From an uncultured Bacteroidales bacterium (lineage in GTDB: Bacteria > Bacteroidota > Bacteroidia > Bacteroidales > FEN-979), in assembly GCA_903945175.1 (NCBI GenBank), contig CAJAUM010000133.1, forward strand, positions 123,646 through 187,645: a stretch of 64,000 nt of DNA, written 5' to 3'. Within the stretch, counting starts at the first letter, position 1. Every line of letters starts with the position of its first letter. The notes below the pieces were generated by a model. It was not told the DNA's origin. It did no database searches and saw only the letters and a program-made list of their open reading frames with translations. The position numbers and the translations under genes were made by a program. Shown one piece after another: positions 1-9,194 of this stretch.

Positions 1-26
1 TGACTGGCATTTTGAAGAGGTCAAAC

Positions 27-1790
27 ATGTTGCTGATGCGTGAACAAATTTTATTAAAGCTGTCTTTCCTCACCACATTCCTCCTGTGTGCGATGGCGCT
101 CAGCCTGCCCGCGCAAAAGCCGCCAGATAGTTTGCTGAATATTGTGCGTAACTCATCAGGTGAAGCCAGGTTTAAAGCGCTCAAAGCGCTGGGGAAATAC
201 TACAAGCCATCAGATCCGGCAAAATCAATCGAATATGCCGGCGAGGCGAGGAAACAGGCCAGGGTTATGAACGACCGCAGCCTGGAGGCGGATGCCATGA
301 ATGATATGGCCATCCTGATGCTGATGATGCAGCAAAACAGGCAGGCGGTTCTACTGCTGCAGGAAAGTATCCGGATTTATGACTCGCTGAATGATGGGGA
401 GGGCATGGCAAAGGTGACCAACAACCTCGGGATCGCCTGGTCGCAGATTGGTTCGTTTGAAAATTCTCTGACCTGCTACAATCGGGCGCTCAAATGGTAT
501 ACGAAAACAAAAGATCTACCGAAACAGGCTCGCGTGTACATGAGCCTGGGACTGGTTTATGAACAACTCATGAAATTCGACCAGGCATTAAGTGCGCATC
601 AAAAAGCATTGGAGATTTTTGCAGGAGAAAATGATGAACAGATGATGGCTGATGCAGGGGTGAACCTGGGTGTTGCCTTTAAATCAATCGGAAATTTCAC
701 CCAGGCGGAGTATCATCTCAAGAAATCACTCGGGTTTTACAAGCAGCATCATAACATTTTTGGTATGGCAGTGACTACCAGTAACCTGGCCCAGCTTTGT
801 AAGGCGAAGGGTGATTTTAAGAATGCGTTTGACTGGTACCGTAAAGCCCTGCCGATGATCAGGCAAATCAACAATACCTGGGCTGAAGCCGGAGTTTACC
901 TCGACCTGGCCGAAATTCATTTTGAAAGAGCCCAGTGGAATGAAGCACTCAGCAACCTCACTGCCGCTGATAAGCTTATTGCGCCCGAAAACGATCCGGG
1001 TTTGCAATCTCAGATTTTCCTCCTTTACAGCCGTGTGTATGACACCTTGCAGCAAAATCGGCTTGCATTGAATTTCTTCAAACGACACACTGCACTGAAA
1101 GACACCCTGGCGTCGGCAGAAAAAACAAAGGCCATCGAAGAGCTGAACATCCGGTATGAAACAGAAAAAATGTCTGCTGAAAATGAATTGCTGAGAGCAG
1201 ATATCCAGGTTCATAAATTCCGGCAGTGGATGCTTTTTGCATTTGCACTTACCGCATTGTTGACTGCCATTTTTATAACCGGCATTTTTATCCGTAAAAG
1301 AAAACAACTTATTCTCAATAAAATAAAATCAGAACAGGATGCCATGAAGGCAAAAGAGGACATGATGAAGTTGAGTCATGAACTTACCGCCAAGGCCCTG
1401 CATATGGCCGGCGGCGCGGAGAAAAAAGCAGTATTTGCCGAAAAACTCATCGCGCTTGTCCCGTTTATCAACCAAGAAGGTCAAACTGTTTTGCAAAGCC
1501 TGGTCGACGAATTTAACAACCCGATCGATGACAATCTTTGGGAAGAAGTTGAAAAATATTTCGAAAAAATGCATCCCGCCTTCCTGGCAAAGCTGCTTGC
1601 CCGTTTCCCTGATTTGACACCCAACGACCGGAAAATATGCTCCATGATCAGACTTAACCTCTCAACCAAAGAGATCGCCCTTATGCTCAACCGGAGTTCA
1701 CGGACCATTGAGTCTTCCAAATACCAGATCAAAAAGAAACTGAACCTTGGAGATGACCAAAATCTCACCAATTTTCTTATCTCATTGTAA
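27..1790 (+). CDS. TPR-repeat membrane protein with C-terminal LuxR-like HTH
   Basis: Predicted signal-transduction regulator of a type common in Bacteroidota. It has an N-terminal hydrophobic signal segment, then a run of tetratricopeptide repeats (about residues 50-370, with unit pairs such as KVTNNLGIAWSQIG and MSLGLVYEQL). A single transmembrane helix (about residues 400-420) and a charged coiled coil follow. The C-terminus is a helix-turn-helix of the LuxR/GerE kind (LTPNDRKICSMIRLNLSTKE and RSSRTIESSKYQIKKKL). The layout suggests a periplasmic TPR sensor coupled to a cytoplasmic DNA-binding domain. The ATG at 27 (or the one at 36) is chosen because the signal segment starts there. The frame is open to the left edge, with a TTG at 12, so a longer form cannot be excluded. 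The DNA target and the signal are unknown. Confidence 0.8.
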   Translation: MLLMREQILLKLSFLTTFLLCAMALSLPAQKPPDSLLNIVRNSSGEARFKALKALGKYYKPSDPAKSIEYAGEARKQARVMNDRSLEADAMNDMAILMLMMQQNRQAVLLLQESIRIYDSLNDGEGMAKVTNNLGIAWSQIGSFENSLTCYNRALKWYTKTKDLPKQARVYMSLGLVYEQLMKFDQALSAHQKALEIFAGENDEQMMADAGVNLGVAFKSIGNFTQAEYHLKKSLGFYKQHHNIFGMAVTTSNLAQLCKAKGDFKNAFDWYRKALPMIRQINNTWAEAGVYLDLAEIHFERAQWNEALSNLTAADKLIAPENDPGLQSQIFLLYSRVYDTLQQNRLALNFFKRHTALKDTLASAEKTKAIEELNIRYETEKMSAENELLRADIQVHKFRQWMLFAFALTALLTAIFITGIFIRKRKQLILNKIKSEQDAMKAKEDMMKLSHELTAKALHMAGGAEKKAVFAEKLIALVPFINQEGQTVLQSLVDEFNNPIDDNLWEEVEKYFEKMHPAFLAKLLARFPDLTPNDRKICSMIRLNLSTKEIALMLNRSSRTIESSKYQIKKKLNLGDDQNLTNFLISL

Positions 1791-1926
1791 TTCTGATTAT
1801 TACACTTTTTCGTAAACTCACCCAGTAGTTTTCAAGTACGCTTTTTCCCGAACCTGTCCAATTTTCAGTAGGTTTTCAGTACCCTGGAATTAGGACATTG
1901 GCCATGCCCTGAGCTATCATTGCAGC

Positions 1927-2163
1927 ATGGAACCCAACGACAACTCCCTTCCCTTATCTTCCCGGCTGCCCGACCAGGAGACAAACGACTTTACTTCATC
2001 ATGGGATGAAGAACGCTTAAGTGACGACCAGGAAGGCGAAAAGGATGATTTTACGAAAATATTGAACCGATTTGCCGAACTGGCCCGGATGGAGGGGCGT
2101 GTTTACAGGAAGTTGATTGAGGAGGTGAAGATGGAGAAAAGAAAGAGTGAAGAGTCAATGTAA
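1927..2163 (+). CDS. small hypothetical protein, highly charged
   Basis: A 78-residue reading frame rich in Asp, Glu, Lys and Arg, with no signal peptide and no membrane segment. I do not recognise a family. The C-terminal half looks helical (LNRFAELARMEGRVYRKLIE followed by a Lys/Glu-rich tail). It lies alone between the TPR regulator and the amide-hydrolase group, with about 130 bases on each side. No -7 promoter element or ribosome binding site stands out. It could be a real small protein or a chance frame; the lack of competing frames and the balanced codon usage favour a gene. Confidence 0.5.
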   Translation: MEPNDNSLPLSSRLPDQETNDFTSSWDEERLSDDQEGEKDDFTKILNRFAELARMEGRVYRKLIEEVKMEKRKSEESM

Positions 2164-2293
2164 AAAGAAAAATGAACATCAATAAATCCAAATAACCTAA
2201 TAAACGAGAATTATGTAAACAATCTTTCCGGCAAAGGGAGACCAGGCGGCGAAAAAAGAACAAGGGAAATAATTAATTTAATAATTCAAAAAT

Positions 2294-3382
2294 ATGAAAA
2301 GAAATCTATGTTTTATGCTGGTAATTTGTTTTCTGACAGGGATGTTGGAGACCCAGGCCTGCACCATCTTCCGTATGAAAGCCAAAGACGGGAACATCAC
2401 CATCACCCGGTCGATGGAGTTCGGGGTAAACCTCGGCTATGACCTTATCGTGGTCCCGAAAAATAAACAGTTCGTCAGTCCATCGCCTGTAAGCAAGGCA
2501 GGAATTAAATGGACAACCCTGAACGGATATGTAGGTGTTGCCAACATGGGGATGGAGTTCGGCGTGAGTGACGGGATGAACGAGAAAGGTCTCTCGGTAA
2601 GTGTGCTCTGGTACGAAAGCGATATGCAGTACCAGACCGTCGCCCCGGCCGACAGCAGCATCGCCCTGGCACAGGCGATGTATTCTGACTGGGTGCTGGG
2701 CAATTTCTCAACGGTTGATGAAGTGCGGCTGGCTACTTCAAAGGTCAAGGTGTTTTTCTATTCCGACCCCACAAAAATGAAAATGGCGCTCACCGTCCAT
2801 TTCATCGTATACGACGCCAATGGTGGTTGTATTGTTATAGAATATGACAAAGGGCAGTGTAATATTTACGACAACCCGCTGGGTATCATGACCAACTCTC
2901 CTTCCCTGCCATGGCACTTCACCAACCTGCGCCAGTATATCGGGATGGCCAATGTCAACCCCATACAGGTCAAGGCGGGCGGTTTTGACTTCAGCCCGAC
3001 CGGTCATGGCGACGGCATGCTTGGTATTCCCGGCGACTACACACCACCCAGCCGGTTTGTGCGACTGGCCATGTTCGAGCAATTCGTCACCCGCCAGCCC
3101 GATGCTGCCTCCAACCTCAACCTCTCCCAGCATGTGATCAACACCTTTTCCATCCCCTTCGGCATCATCGTTGATAAGGATGCCAACGGAAATATTGTAT
3201 CAAACGAATCAACCCAGTGGGTCACCTTCCGCGATCTGACCAACCGGCAATTCTACTTCAAAACCTACGAGAATCCAACCCTCCGGATGATCGACCTCAA
3301 GAGCCTTGATTTCTCAGCAAAAGAGATCCGACGGATATCAATGTACGGAACCAGGCAATCAATTATTGATATCACAAAATAA
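2294..3382 (+). CDS. secreted linear amide C-N hydrolase (choloylglycine hydrolase / penicillin V acylase family)
   Basis: N-terminal-nucleophile hydrolase that cleaves linear amide bonds; family members act on bile salts, penicillin V or N-acyl homoserine lactones. A signal peptide ends at TQA, and cleavage exposes Cys23 (ACTIFRMKAKDGN) as the catalytic N-terminal nucleophile. The following motif TRSMEFG carries the family's conserved Arg. Length (362 residues) is normal. It precedes a YtcJ-like amidohydrolase by 29 bases on the same strand, so the two are probably co-transcribed and exported. Substrate cannot be told from the sequence. Bile-salt hydrolase is only one possibility, and the amidohydrolase neighbour suggests a broader amide-scavenging role (inference). 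Confidence 0.85.
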   Translation: MKRNLCFMLVICFLTGMLETQACTIFRMKAKDGNITITRSMEFGVNLGYDLIVVPKNKQFVSPSPVSKAGIKWTTLNGYVGVANMGMEFGVSDGMNEKGLSVSVLWYESDMQYQTVAPADSSIALAQAMYSDWVLGNFSTVDEVRLATSKVKVFFYSDPTKMKMALTVHFIVYDANGGCIVIEYDKGQCNIYDNPLGIMTNSPSLPWHFTNLRQYIGMANVNPIQVKAGGFDFSPTGHGDGMLGIPGDYTPPSRFVRLAMFEQFVTRQPDAASNLNLSQHVINTFSIPFGIIVDKDANGNIVSNESTQWVTFRDLTNRQFYFKTYENPTLRMIDLKSLDFSAKEIRRISMYGTRQSIIDITK

Positions 3383-3411
3383 AATCTGACATTAACAATA
3401 AACCTATCAAG

Positions 3412-5157
3412 ATGAAAAAGTCATCCGCCACCTCAAAAAAAATAAAACAAGCAACATGCTGTTTTCTTTTCATGGTGATTTTGTTCTGTTCTTTTCCGGT
3501 ATTAAGTTCCGCTGGTGAAGTGCCCGAGGTGATCTATTTCAACGGCAAGATTATCACCCTCGACAAGTCGAACAGGATCGTGGAGGCTGTGGCAATCTTG
3601 AATGGGAAATTTATAGCCGCCGGAACCAATGGAGAGATCAGAAGACTGGCCGGCTCCAACACAAAATTGATCGATCTGCAGCAGAAAACGGTCACTCCGG
3701 GCTTTATCGATGCGCACACCCATCCCGTGGAGACGATGTATCTTACGACCGACTTTGTAAACTGCCGCTACCCGGGGGTACCTTCGGTAAAACAGGCGCT
3801 CCGAAACATGACCGATTCGGTGAAAACGGCCAAAAAGGGGCAATGGATATTGGCGGCCTGCGTATCTGCCTCCCAGACCAAATTTGCAGAGAAGCGGATG
3901 CCTACCCTGGCCGAGTTGGATTCGATCAGTCCCGACAACCCTGTTGTGGTGCTCGACGGAACCCATCTTTTCGTGGTAAACAGCAAAGCCCTGGAGGTCA
4001 TCGGAGTAAAAAAGGGGCAGACCAAACTCCCCCATGGCGGCGGGATCGGTCTCGACAGCAACGGCAATCCCAATGGCACCCTTACCGATGCCTTTGCCGA
4101 CGTTCCTTCGGTACTTACGCCGGCACAGCTCGAGAGTTTCTTTACCACTGGTATCCAGAAATTCTGGAACAGCTACGGCTTCACTACGGTGATGGGAATT
4201 ACACAGGCTGCTGTAGTTCCGGTAATACAAAAAGTTGCTTCGACCGGCTACAAGCCCAGTCTGCGTTACTCCATGTCGGTTTGGAAAGCCGCCAACGGCG
4301 AAGATATGCCCGAAGACCTTTCGGTATTCGCATTTCCGGCAGGCAGTAATACCGATTATTACCATTTCACCGGGATTAAAGCCTGGGTGGATGGCGAGAA
4401 TGATGCACGCACCGGATTGATGTGCAGCCCCTACCTCGGCCACAAAGAGACCGATCCCGAGGGCGGACACGGCTCGCAGGTGACATCCGGTGACCAGGCG
4501 ATGCGTCTGGCGAAGATCGCCCAGAAAAACGGGGTGATCTGCATGCTGCACTGCTCGGGCGACAAGGCGATGGCCATCGGCATGACAACCTATGAAAACC
4601 TGTGTGCAGAGGGCAAGCCGAAAAACATCTTCAGAATAGAACATTTCGGCGTATTCCAGATGTACCAGAACCAGCTCGACAGGGCGGTGAAACTTCACAC
4701 AGAGGGACTGCGCATCTCGGTTCAGCCTACCTGGCTTACGGTTCTGGTAAAATCCGACATCGAAGACATGGGCTATGAACGGGCCGCGACCGGCTTCCGT
4801 TTCCGAACGATGATACATGCGGGGCTTGAACCAGCCGGCAGCACCGATGTTACAGGGGTCTACCTCGAAAACACCAACCCCATGAAGGCCATCTATGCCA
4901 CCGTTACAAGGAACAGCGATGCCGGAAAGTTTGAAGCGGACCAGGCGCTGACTGTCACCGAATCGCTGAAAATGTGGACCATCTGGGCCGCCAGATCCCT
5001 CGGGGAGGAGCAACTCAAGGGAACGATCGAACCCGGGAAGTATGCCGACATGACCGTGCTGTCGGATGACATCCTGACGATTGATCAGGAGAAGATCATC
5101 GAGATCAAAATAGAAAAGACCATCGTGGGAGGAATAATCGTCTATTCACGGAAATAA
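3412..5157 (+). CDS. exported amidohydrolase family 3 protein (YtcJ-like)
   Basis: Metal-dependent hydrolase of the amidohydrolase superfamily, YtcJ-like branch. A hydrophobic N-terminal signal segment (about residues 15-34) is followed by the beta-sandwich start (VIYFNGKIITLDK) and the metal-binding HxH of the strand-1 motif TPGFIDAHTHP (His102, His104). Later family landmarks are LHCSGDKAM, RIEHFGVF and the C-terminal GTIEPGKYADMTVLS. Length (581 residues) is usual. It sits 29 bases after the amide hydrolase and 27 bases before a large lipoprotein, all on one strand. A decayed relative lies at 7444-7848, so the locus once held two amidohydrolases. The substrate is unknown. Confidence 0.88.
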   Translation: MKKSSATSKKIKQATCCFLFMVILFCSFPVLSSAGEVPEVIYFNGKIITLDKSNRIVEAVAILNGKFIAAGTNGEIRRLAGSNTKLIDLQQKTVTPGFIDAHTHPVETMYLTTDFVNCRYPGVPSVKQALRNMTDSVKTAKKGQWILAACVSASQTKFAEKRMPTLAELDSISPDNPVVVLDGTHLFVVNSKALEVIGVKKGQTKLPHGGGIGLDSNGNPNGTLTDAFADVPSVLTPAQLESFFTTGIQKFWNSYGFTTVMGITQAAVVPVIQKVASTGYKPSLRYSMSVWKAANGEDMPEDLSVFAFPAGSNTDYYHFTGIKAWVDGENDARTGLMCSPYLGHKETDPEGGHGSQVTSGDQAMRLAKIAQKNGVICMLHCSGDKAMAIGMTTYENLCAEGKPKNIFRIEHFGVFQMYQNQLDRAVKLHTEGLRISVQPTWLTVLVKSDIEDMGYERAATGFRFRTMIHAGLEPAGSTDVTGVYLENTNPMKAIYATVTRNSDAGKFEADQALTVTESLKMWTIWAARSLGEEQLKGTIEPGKYADMTVLSDDILTIDQEKIIEIKIEKTIVGGIIVYSRK

Positions 5158-5184
5158 TGATAATAAAACCTGAAACCTGAAACT

Positions 5185-7416
5185 ATGAAAACCAAAAACC
5201 TATTAAATAAAATGCTGTCGGCGGGATTCCTGCTTTCACTGATAATTCTCGTTGCAATATCATGCAAGAAAAAGGATGACACACCTGAACCAACTTATAG
5301 TAAACCTCAAAGAACATTTCCGACGGATGTCTTTAAAACATCGCCATTAAAGATGATGTCTGATTATGAGATTTCAAATCATTACACATTTCCGGCCTGG
5401 CAGCACCGCAAATTTGGGAAGGCAATGGTTGGTCAGGAGGATGATCCCATCGTGCCTGAATGTATTAAAACCGTGGCTGAGAATTTGTCAAAGATAATGG
5501 ATTATAAGGATAAGCAGCATAAGTTCCAGGAGATCGATGACCAGTTCAACGAACTTGACCAGCAACTTGGCATTCTCTCCGGGAATATAAACAATATGAA
5601 TACCGTTCTCGGGATTGCCACTTCACAAATTGCGAATCTTATTGAGACCTCTACGCTCAATACCCAGGTCCAGAACGTCAATTCTGCATGGGGGGCGGGT
5701 GCGGCCACAAACGGGTTCATGTGGTACTCAGATGTCGCGGCCAATTGGGAAAAGGATTCCACCAACGCCACAAACATTGCTCAAATGAATAACGCCGCTG
5801 CAAATGTGGCGAATTATGCCAACATGATGTATAATGGGGCTATTCACCCTGGTGGGATGATCAATGTCATTAATGCGATGAATGAAGCAATTTGTCCGTC
5901 TGTGATTACGCCTGACTCGGTAAATGCTTTATACTGGTGCGCCAATCTGATCGTTCAGGAGGTGACGGCCAAAACCCAAATCACAACAGAGAAAGAGGCC
6001 ATGGCGGCTTATTGCGGGCTGGAGGCCTATTTTTTACAGGTTTTAAACTACCAGGCAAAAGCTGCAGTTATGTATACCAACGCCTGCAATGTGATTGATT
6101 CAACAGGAGTCCTCGGCTATGCAAAGGTTTTCTGGGACAACACGTATGTGCCAGCCATTAAAAAAGAGGTCACTGTTTTTCTCCAGGCCACCGATTTTCT
6201 TATGCTGAACCTGAACGATTACCGGTCCCATGACAGGTTCGTTCGCGAAATGGATTATTTCAGCAATGGACTTGCCCCTGATATTATCTGGAGAAACGCC
6301 TTGGGCAGGGCGCAGTTCGTTGCCAATGAAATCTATTCCGGGCTAGGCTTCAGTTACCCTGTAATGTGCGGTACTATTACCACGCCAAAGAACTACAACA
6401 TAAACCAGGCTGTCAATCAGATCACACTATCATTTAGTGCAATGGGCGGAAATTTCACCTTGAATGCCAAAACCAAGGAAAGCCAGATACCTTACACATA
6501 CTGGACAGCAGGCAATCCTGCCACTATATCCTCGGATAACAATTGGAATATATACAAGATGGGTACATTAGGGCTACCGGACCCGGGCTGGAATTCGGAA
6601 ATCCTCACCATCAAAAGCACAGGCGTCGATTATCCATGGAAGCATACAAGTCCGATAACAGGCAAAGTTAATGTGTATTGGTACAATCCGATGAATCCAA
6701 TTGATTCCACCGCTACCCGGACAAGCACCAACACCATGCAGTTCGCCTATTTTTCCGCAAACTGGGGGTGGGGGTACTTCTACTGTTCCGACTACTCACA
6801 ACCAAATGTATTTTCGGGTACCTTTTATCGTAATGAACTCTTCGACTCCAAGGAGAATTTTACGTTCGAAACCCCATTTACCTATACCACTAGCGGGACC
6901 GGGGATGGGTTTGGACACAAGGGGCTGTTCACCTACCCTTCCAATGAGCTTGGACTGATGGAATTGGGAGGAAATCTTGTGGAGACCAGCCATTATTACA
7001 TGGCAGCAGATTTGCTATACTGCAATGTAAAGGCCGTGGCAGATCCTCCGACTTTGAAAGATTCAGATCTTCAGGCCTGGGTTTGTGCAACTTCAGCTTA
7101 CGGGATGGCGGGCAGCGGAGGCAGCGACCTCTGGATAAGTGCAGGAGTCGGCCTGACCGTTACCGATGCAAGCAATCCCAAAGCATACTGCTCTGATGCC
7201 GATTTAATCAACAATGTACATTATAAGAATGCGGTCAATACCTGGAATTCAAATTTCGGGTACCTGTCTGGTTTGCAGAGAAATACAGAATACCAGCCAA
7301 ACACCAGTTACGCTTACCAAACCTATAATTGCGGCTCCCCGGGCGCAAGCATCCAACTCTATACCAGCCTCCAGTTTATCTATACGGGATTCTACAATCT
7401 ACCCACCAATCCATAG
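5185..7416 (+). CDS. large hypothetical lipoprotein
   Basis: A 743-residue protein with a lipoprotein signal peptide: hydrophobic stretch followed by LVAISCKKKDD, so Cys27 would be lipidated and the acidic/proline linker after it is typical of surface or periplasmic lipoproteins. The body is rich in Asn, Tyr, Trp and Thr. The N-terminal half looks alpha-helical (for example the coiled stretch around DQFNELDQQLGILSGNIN) and the C-terminal half looks beta-rich. I do not recognise a family. It closes the predicted hydrolase operon (2294-7416) and may be a binding or surface component for the same substrate, but this rests on context only. Confidence 0.75.
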   Translation: MKTKNLLNKMLSAGFLLSLIILVAISCKKKDDTPEPTYSKPQRTFPTDVFKTSPLKMMSDYEISNHYTFPAWQHRKFGKAMVGQEDDPIVPECIKTVAENLSKIMDYKDKQHKFQEIDDQFNELDQQLGILSGNINNMNTVLGIATSQIANLIETSTLNTQVQNVNSAWGAGAATNGFMWYSDVAANWEKDSTNATNIAQMNNAAANVANYANMMYNGAIHPGGMINVINAMNEAICPSVITPDSVNALYWCANLIVQEVTAKTQITTEKEAMAAYCGLEAYFLQVLNYQAKAAVMYTNACNVIDSTGVLGYAKVFWDNTYVPAIKKEVTVFLQATDFLMLNLNDYRSHDRFVREMDYFSNGLAPDIIWRNALGRAQFVANEIYSGLGFSYPVMCGTITTPKNYNINQAVNQITLSFSAMGGNFTLNAKTKESQIPYTYWTAGNPATISSDNNWNIYKMGTLGLPDPGWNSEILTIKSTGVDYPWKHTSPITGKVNVYWYNPMNPIDSTATRTSTNTMQFAYFSANWGWGYFYCSDYSQPNVFSGTFYRNELFDSKENFTFETPFTYTTSGTGDGFGHKGLFTYPSNELGLMELGGNLVETSHYYMAADLLYCNVKAVADPPTLKDSDLQAWVCATSAYGMAGSGGSDLWISAGVGLTVTDASNPKAYCSDADLINNVHYKNAVNTWNSNFGYLSGLQRNTEYQPNTSYAYQTYNCGSPGASIQLYTSLQFIYTGFYNLPTNP

Positions 7417-7443
7417 ATGATGTAAACCAGTTATAATGAAACC

Positions 7444-7848
7444 ATGAAAAAGCCATCCTCCGTCTTACAAAAATTCAGTTCTGAAGCCTGGTATTTTATT
7501 ATCGGGATGGCGAGAACGATGCACGCACCGGATTGATGGGCAGCCCCTACCTGGGACACAAGGAGACCGATCCAGAGGGCGGTGAAACTTCACACAGAGG
7601 GACTGCGTATCTCGGTTCAGCCCACCTGGCTGACTGTGTTGGTAAAGTCCGATATCGAGGACATGGGCTATGAACGGGCCGCGACCATCACAAGGAACAG
7701 CGATAACGGGAAATTTGAACCCGGAAAGTATGCCGACATGACCGTACTTTCGGGCGATATATTCACCATGCCGGGCGACAGCATAATCCAAGTCGTACCC
7801 CTGAAAACCATCGTTGGTGGCCATGTTGTGTACGAACGAAAGAATTGA
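7444..7848 (+). pseudogene. decayed paralogue of the YtcJ-like amidohydrolase
   Basis: The sequence opens with an ATG and a copy of the start of the gene at 3412 (MKKPSS against MKKSSA). It then contains only islands matching that gene: the DGENDARTGLMGSPYLGHKE segment, the KLHTEGLRISVQPTWLTVL segment, the TRNSDNGKFE segment and the C-terminal PGKYADMTVLSGD. At least four internal deletions separate the islands. One removes about 221 bases between two copies of GGGCGG and breaks the frame; later ones are in frame and fall at GCGACC/GCCACC and TTGAA/TCGAA matches. The metal-binding HxH region is gone. Substitutions show that it derived from a diverged paralogue, not from a recent copy. An 88-codon open stretch (7582-7848) survives but is unlikely to be functional. 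Confidence 0.85.
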
Positions 7849-7930
7849 CCATCAACATTGCTGCTTCAACCTGGAATAAACACTCACTTTGATCTCTCCA
7901 ATTTAAAAGTCATCAGCAATTGTAAATTTT

Positions 7931-7938
7931 TATATTTG
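7931..7938 (+). promoter_or_regulatory. Bacteroidota -7 element (TATATTTG), upstream copy
   Basis: TATATTTGCA fits the phylum -7 consensus TAnnTTTG. It lies 40 bases before a second copy with matching flanks (TTTGCAGAAAATGATTTAACTG against TTTGCAGAAGGATAAACTG in short form), so the promoter region of the Fic gene looks duplicated. Confidence 0.5.
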
Positions 7939-7970
7939 CAGAAAATGATTTAACTGCATATATAAATTGT

Positions 7971-7978
7971 TATCTTTG
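7971..7978 (+). promoter_or_regulatory. Bacteroidota -7 element (TATCTTTG) for the Fic gene
   Basis: TATCTTTGCA is a full match to TAnnTTTG. It overlaps the first codons of the longest Fic reading frame (TTG at 7967), which argues that translation begins downstream, for example at the GTG at 8000. Confidence 0.6.
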
Positions 7979-7999
7979 CAGAAGGATAAACTGTCAACC

Positions 8000-9136
8000 G
8001 TGGAGATAACCCGTTTCAAAGCAGGAAAATATAATAAACAATATGGCTATTCTAGCTTCTCGCCTGAACAGGTAAACCACGAATGGCTTGTAAGCGATGC
8101 AAAGGTAAATCGACTGTTGAATGATGCCACCAGAAAACTTGGCGAGTTGAATGCCTGTTCGATGATGATTCCGGATGTGGATTTTTTTATCAGGATGCAC
8201 ATTACAAAAGAGGCTACCCGGAGCAGCAGGATTGAGGGGACACAAACAAGTATGGAAGAGGCCATTCAGCATGCTGAATATATCAGCCCCGAAAAACGTG
8301 ACGATTGGCAGGAAGTTCAAAACTACATTGAAGCAATGAATTATGCGATTGCTCAACTGGAGAAACTTCCAATAAGTACGCGCTTGCTAAAACAAACCCA
8401 TGAAAAACTATTACAGGGCGTCAGGGGTAAATTCAAATTGCCCGGAGAGTTCCGTATCTCGCAAAACTGGATTGGGGGTGCTACACTGAATGATGCAGCA
8501 TATATTCCGCCTCATCACAGTGAGGTACCAGAATTGATGAGTGACCTTGAAAAACTTTTGAACAATGAGGAATTGCAAGTACCACCGCTTATCCGCATTG
8601 GCATTGCACATTATCAATTTGAAACCATTCACCCTTTTCTTGATGGCAATGGCAGATTAGGGCGGCTGCTTATAACCCTTTATCTTGTGAGCAACAAGAT
8701 TCTCAACAAACCTGCATTATATCTTTCCGATTATTTTGAACGAAATCGATTGCATTACTACGATAATCTGACCGCAGTGAGAACTCAGCATAACCTGGTG
8801 AAGTGGTTATCTTTCTTCCTCGTGGGAGTGCTGGAAACTGCCGAAAATTCAATTCAGACCTTTCATGAAATTCTGAAGCTGCGTATTGAATTGGAAGATA
8901 AAAGAATTATTACGCTTGGCAAAAAGGTTCCGCTTGCAATTCGACTGATACGATATTTATACACCAAGCCTATCATAGATGCAGCCGAAGTGGCGAAAGT
9001 TCTTGCCGTGAATATCTCAACCGCAAACCGTTTAATTCAGGACTTTGAGAACCTGAATATCCTATGCGAAAAAACCGGATTCAAGAGGAACCGAATCTTC
9101 GTTTTTGAACAGTATCTGCATTTGTTTGAACGATAG
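8000..9136 (+). CDS. Fic family protein (predicted AMP transferase), class II autoinhibited
   Basis: Fic-domain enzyme expected to transfer AMP or a related group from a nucleotide to a target protein hydroxyl. The catalytic loop HPFLDGNGRLGR is complete, with its His, Asp/Asn and Arg residues. An N-terminal inhibitory-helix motif, SSRIEGT (S/TxxxEG), is also present, so this is a class II Fic that is held inactive until the helix moves. Upstream lies the Fic_N region (DAKVNRLLNDATRKLGELN) and the C-terminus has a winged-helix-like segment (AAEVAKVLAVNISTANRLI). The frame extends to a TTG at 7967, but a -7 promoter element overlaps those codons, so the GTG at 8000 is preferred. It stands alone with no antitoxin-like neighbour. 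The target is unknown. Confidence 0.85.
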   Translation: MEITRFKAGKYNKQYGYSSFSPEQVNHEWLVSDAKVNRLLNDATRKLGELNACSMMIPDVDFFIRMHITKEATRSSRIEGTQTSMEEAIQHAEYISPEKRDDWQEVQNYIEAMNYAIAQLEKLPISTRLLKQTHEKLLQGVRGKFKLPGEFRISQNWIGGATLNDAAYIPPHHSEVPELMSDLEKLLNNEELQVPPLIRIGIAHYQFETIHPFLDGNGRLGRLLITLYLVSNKILNKPALYLSDYFERNRLHYYDNLTAVRTQHNLVKWLSFFLVGVLETAENSIQTFHEILKLRIELEDKRIITLGKKVPLAIRLIRYLYTKPIIDAAEVAKVLAVNISTANRLIQDFENLNILCEKTGFKRNRIFVFEQYLHLFER

Positions 9137-9194
9137 CTGTCCAAGGGCTGCTCATCACAGTCAAGGGTTTAGCTTCTGAATGGCCTCGATTGAG

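Noticed and set aside
3502..5013. Long (503-codon) open frame on the minus strand inside the amidohydrolase gene
   Set aside because: It is antisense to a gene with clear catalytic motifs, has no recognisable domain and reflects third-position GC bias.
7967..7999. TTG at 7967 as the Fic start codon
   Set aside because: A full -7 promoter element (7971-7978) lies within those codons, so the transcript would begin after them.
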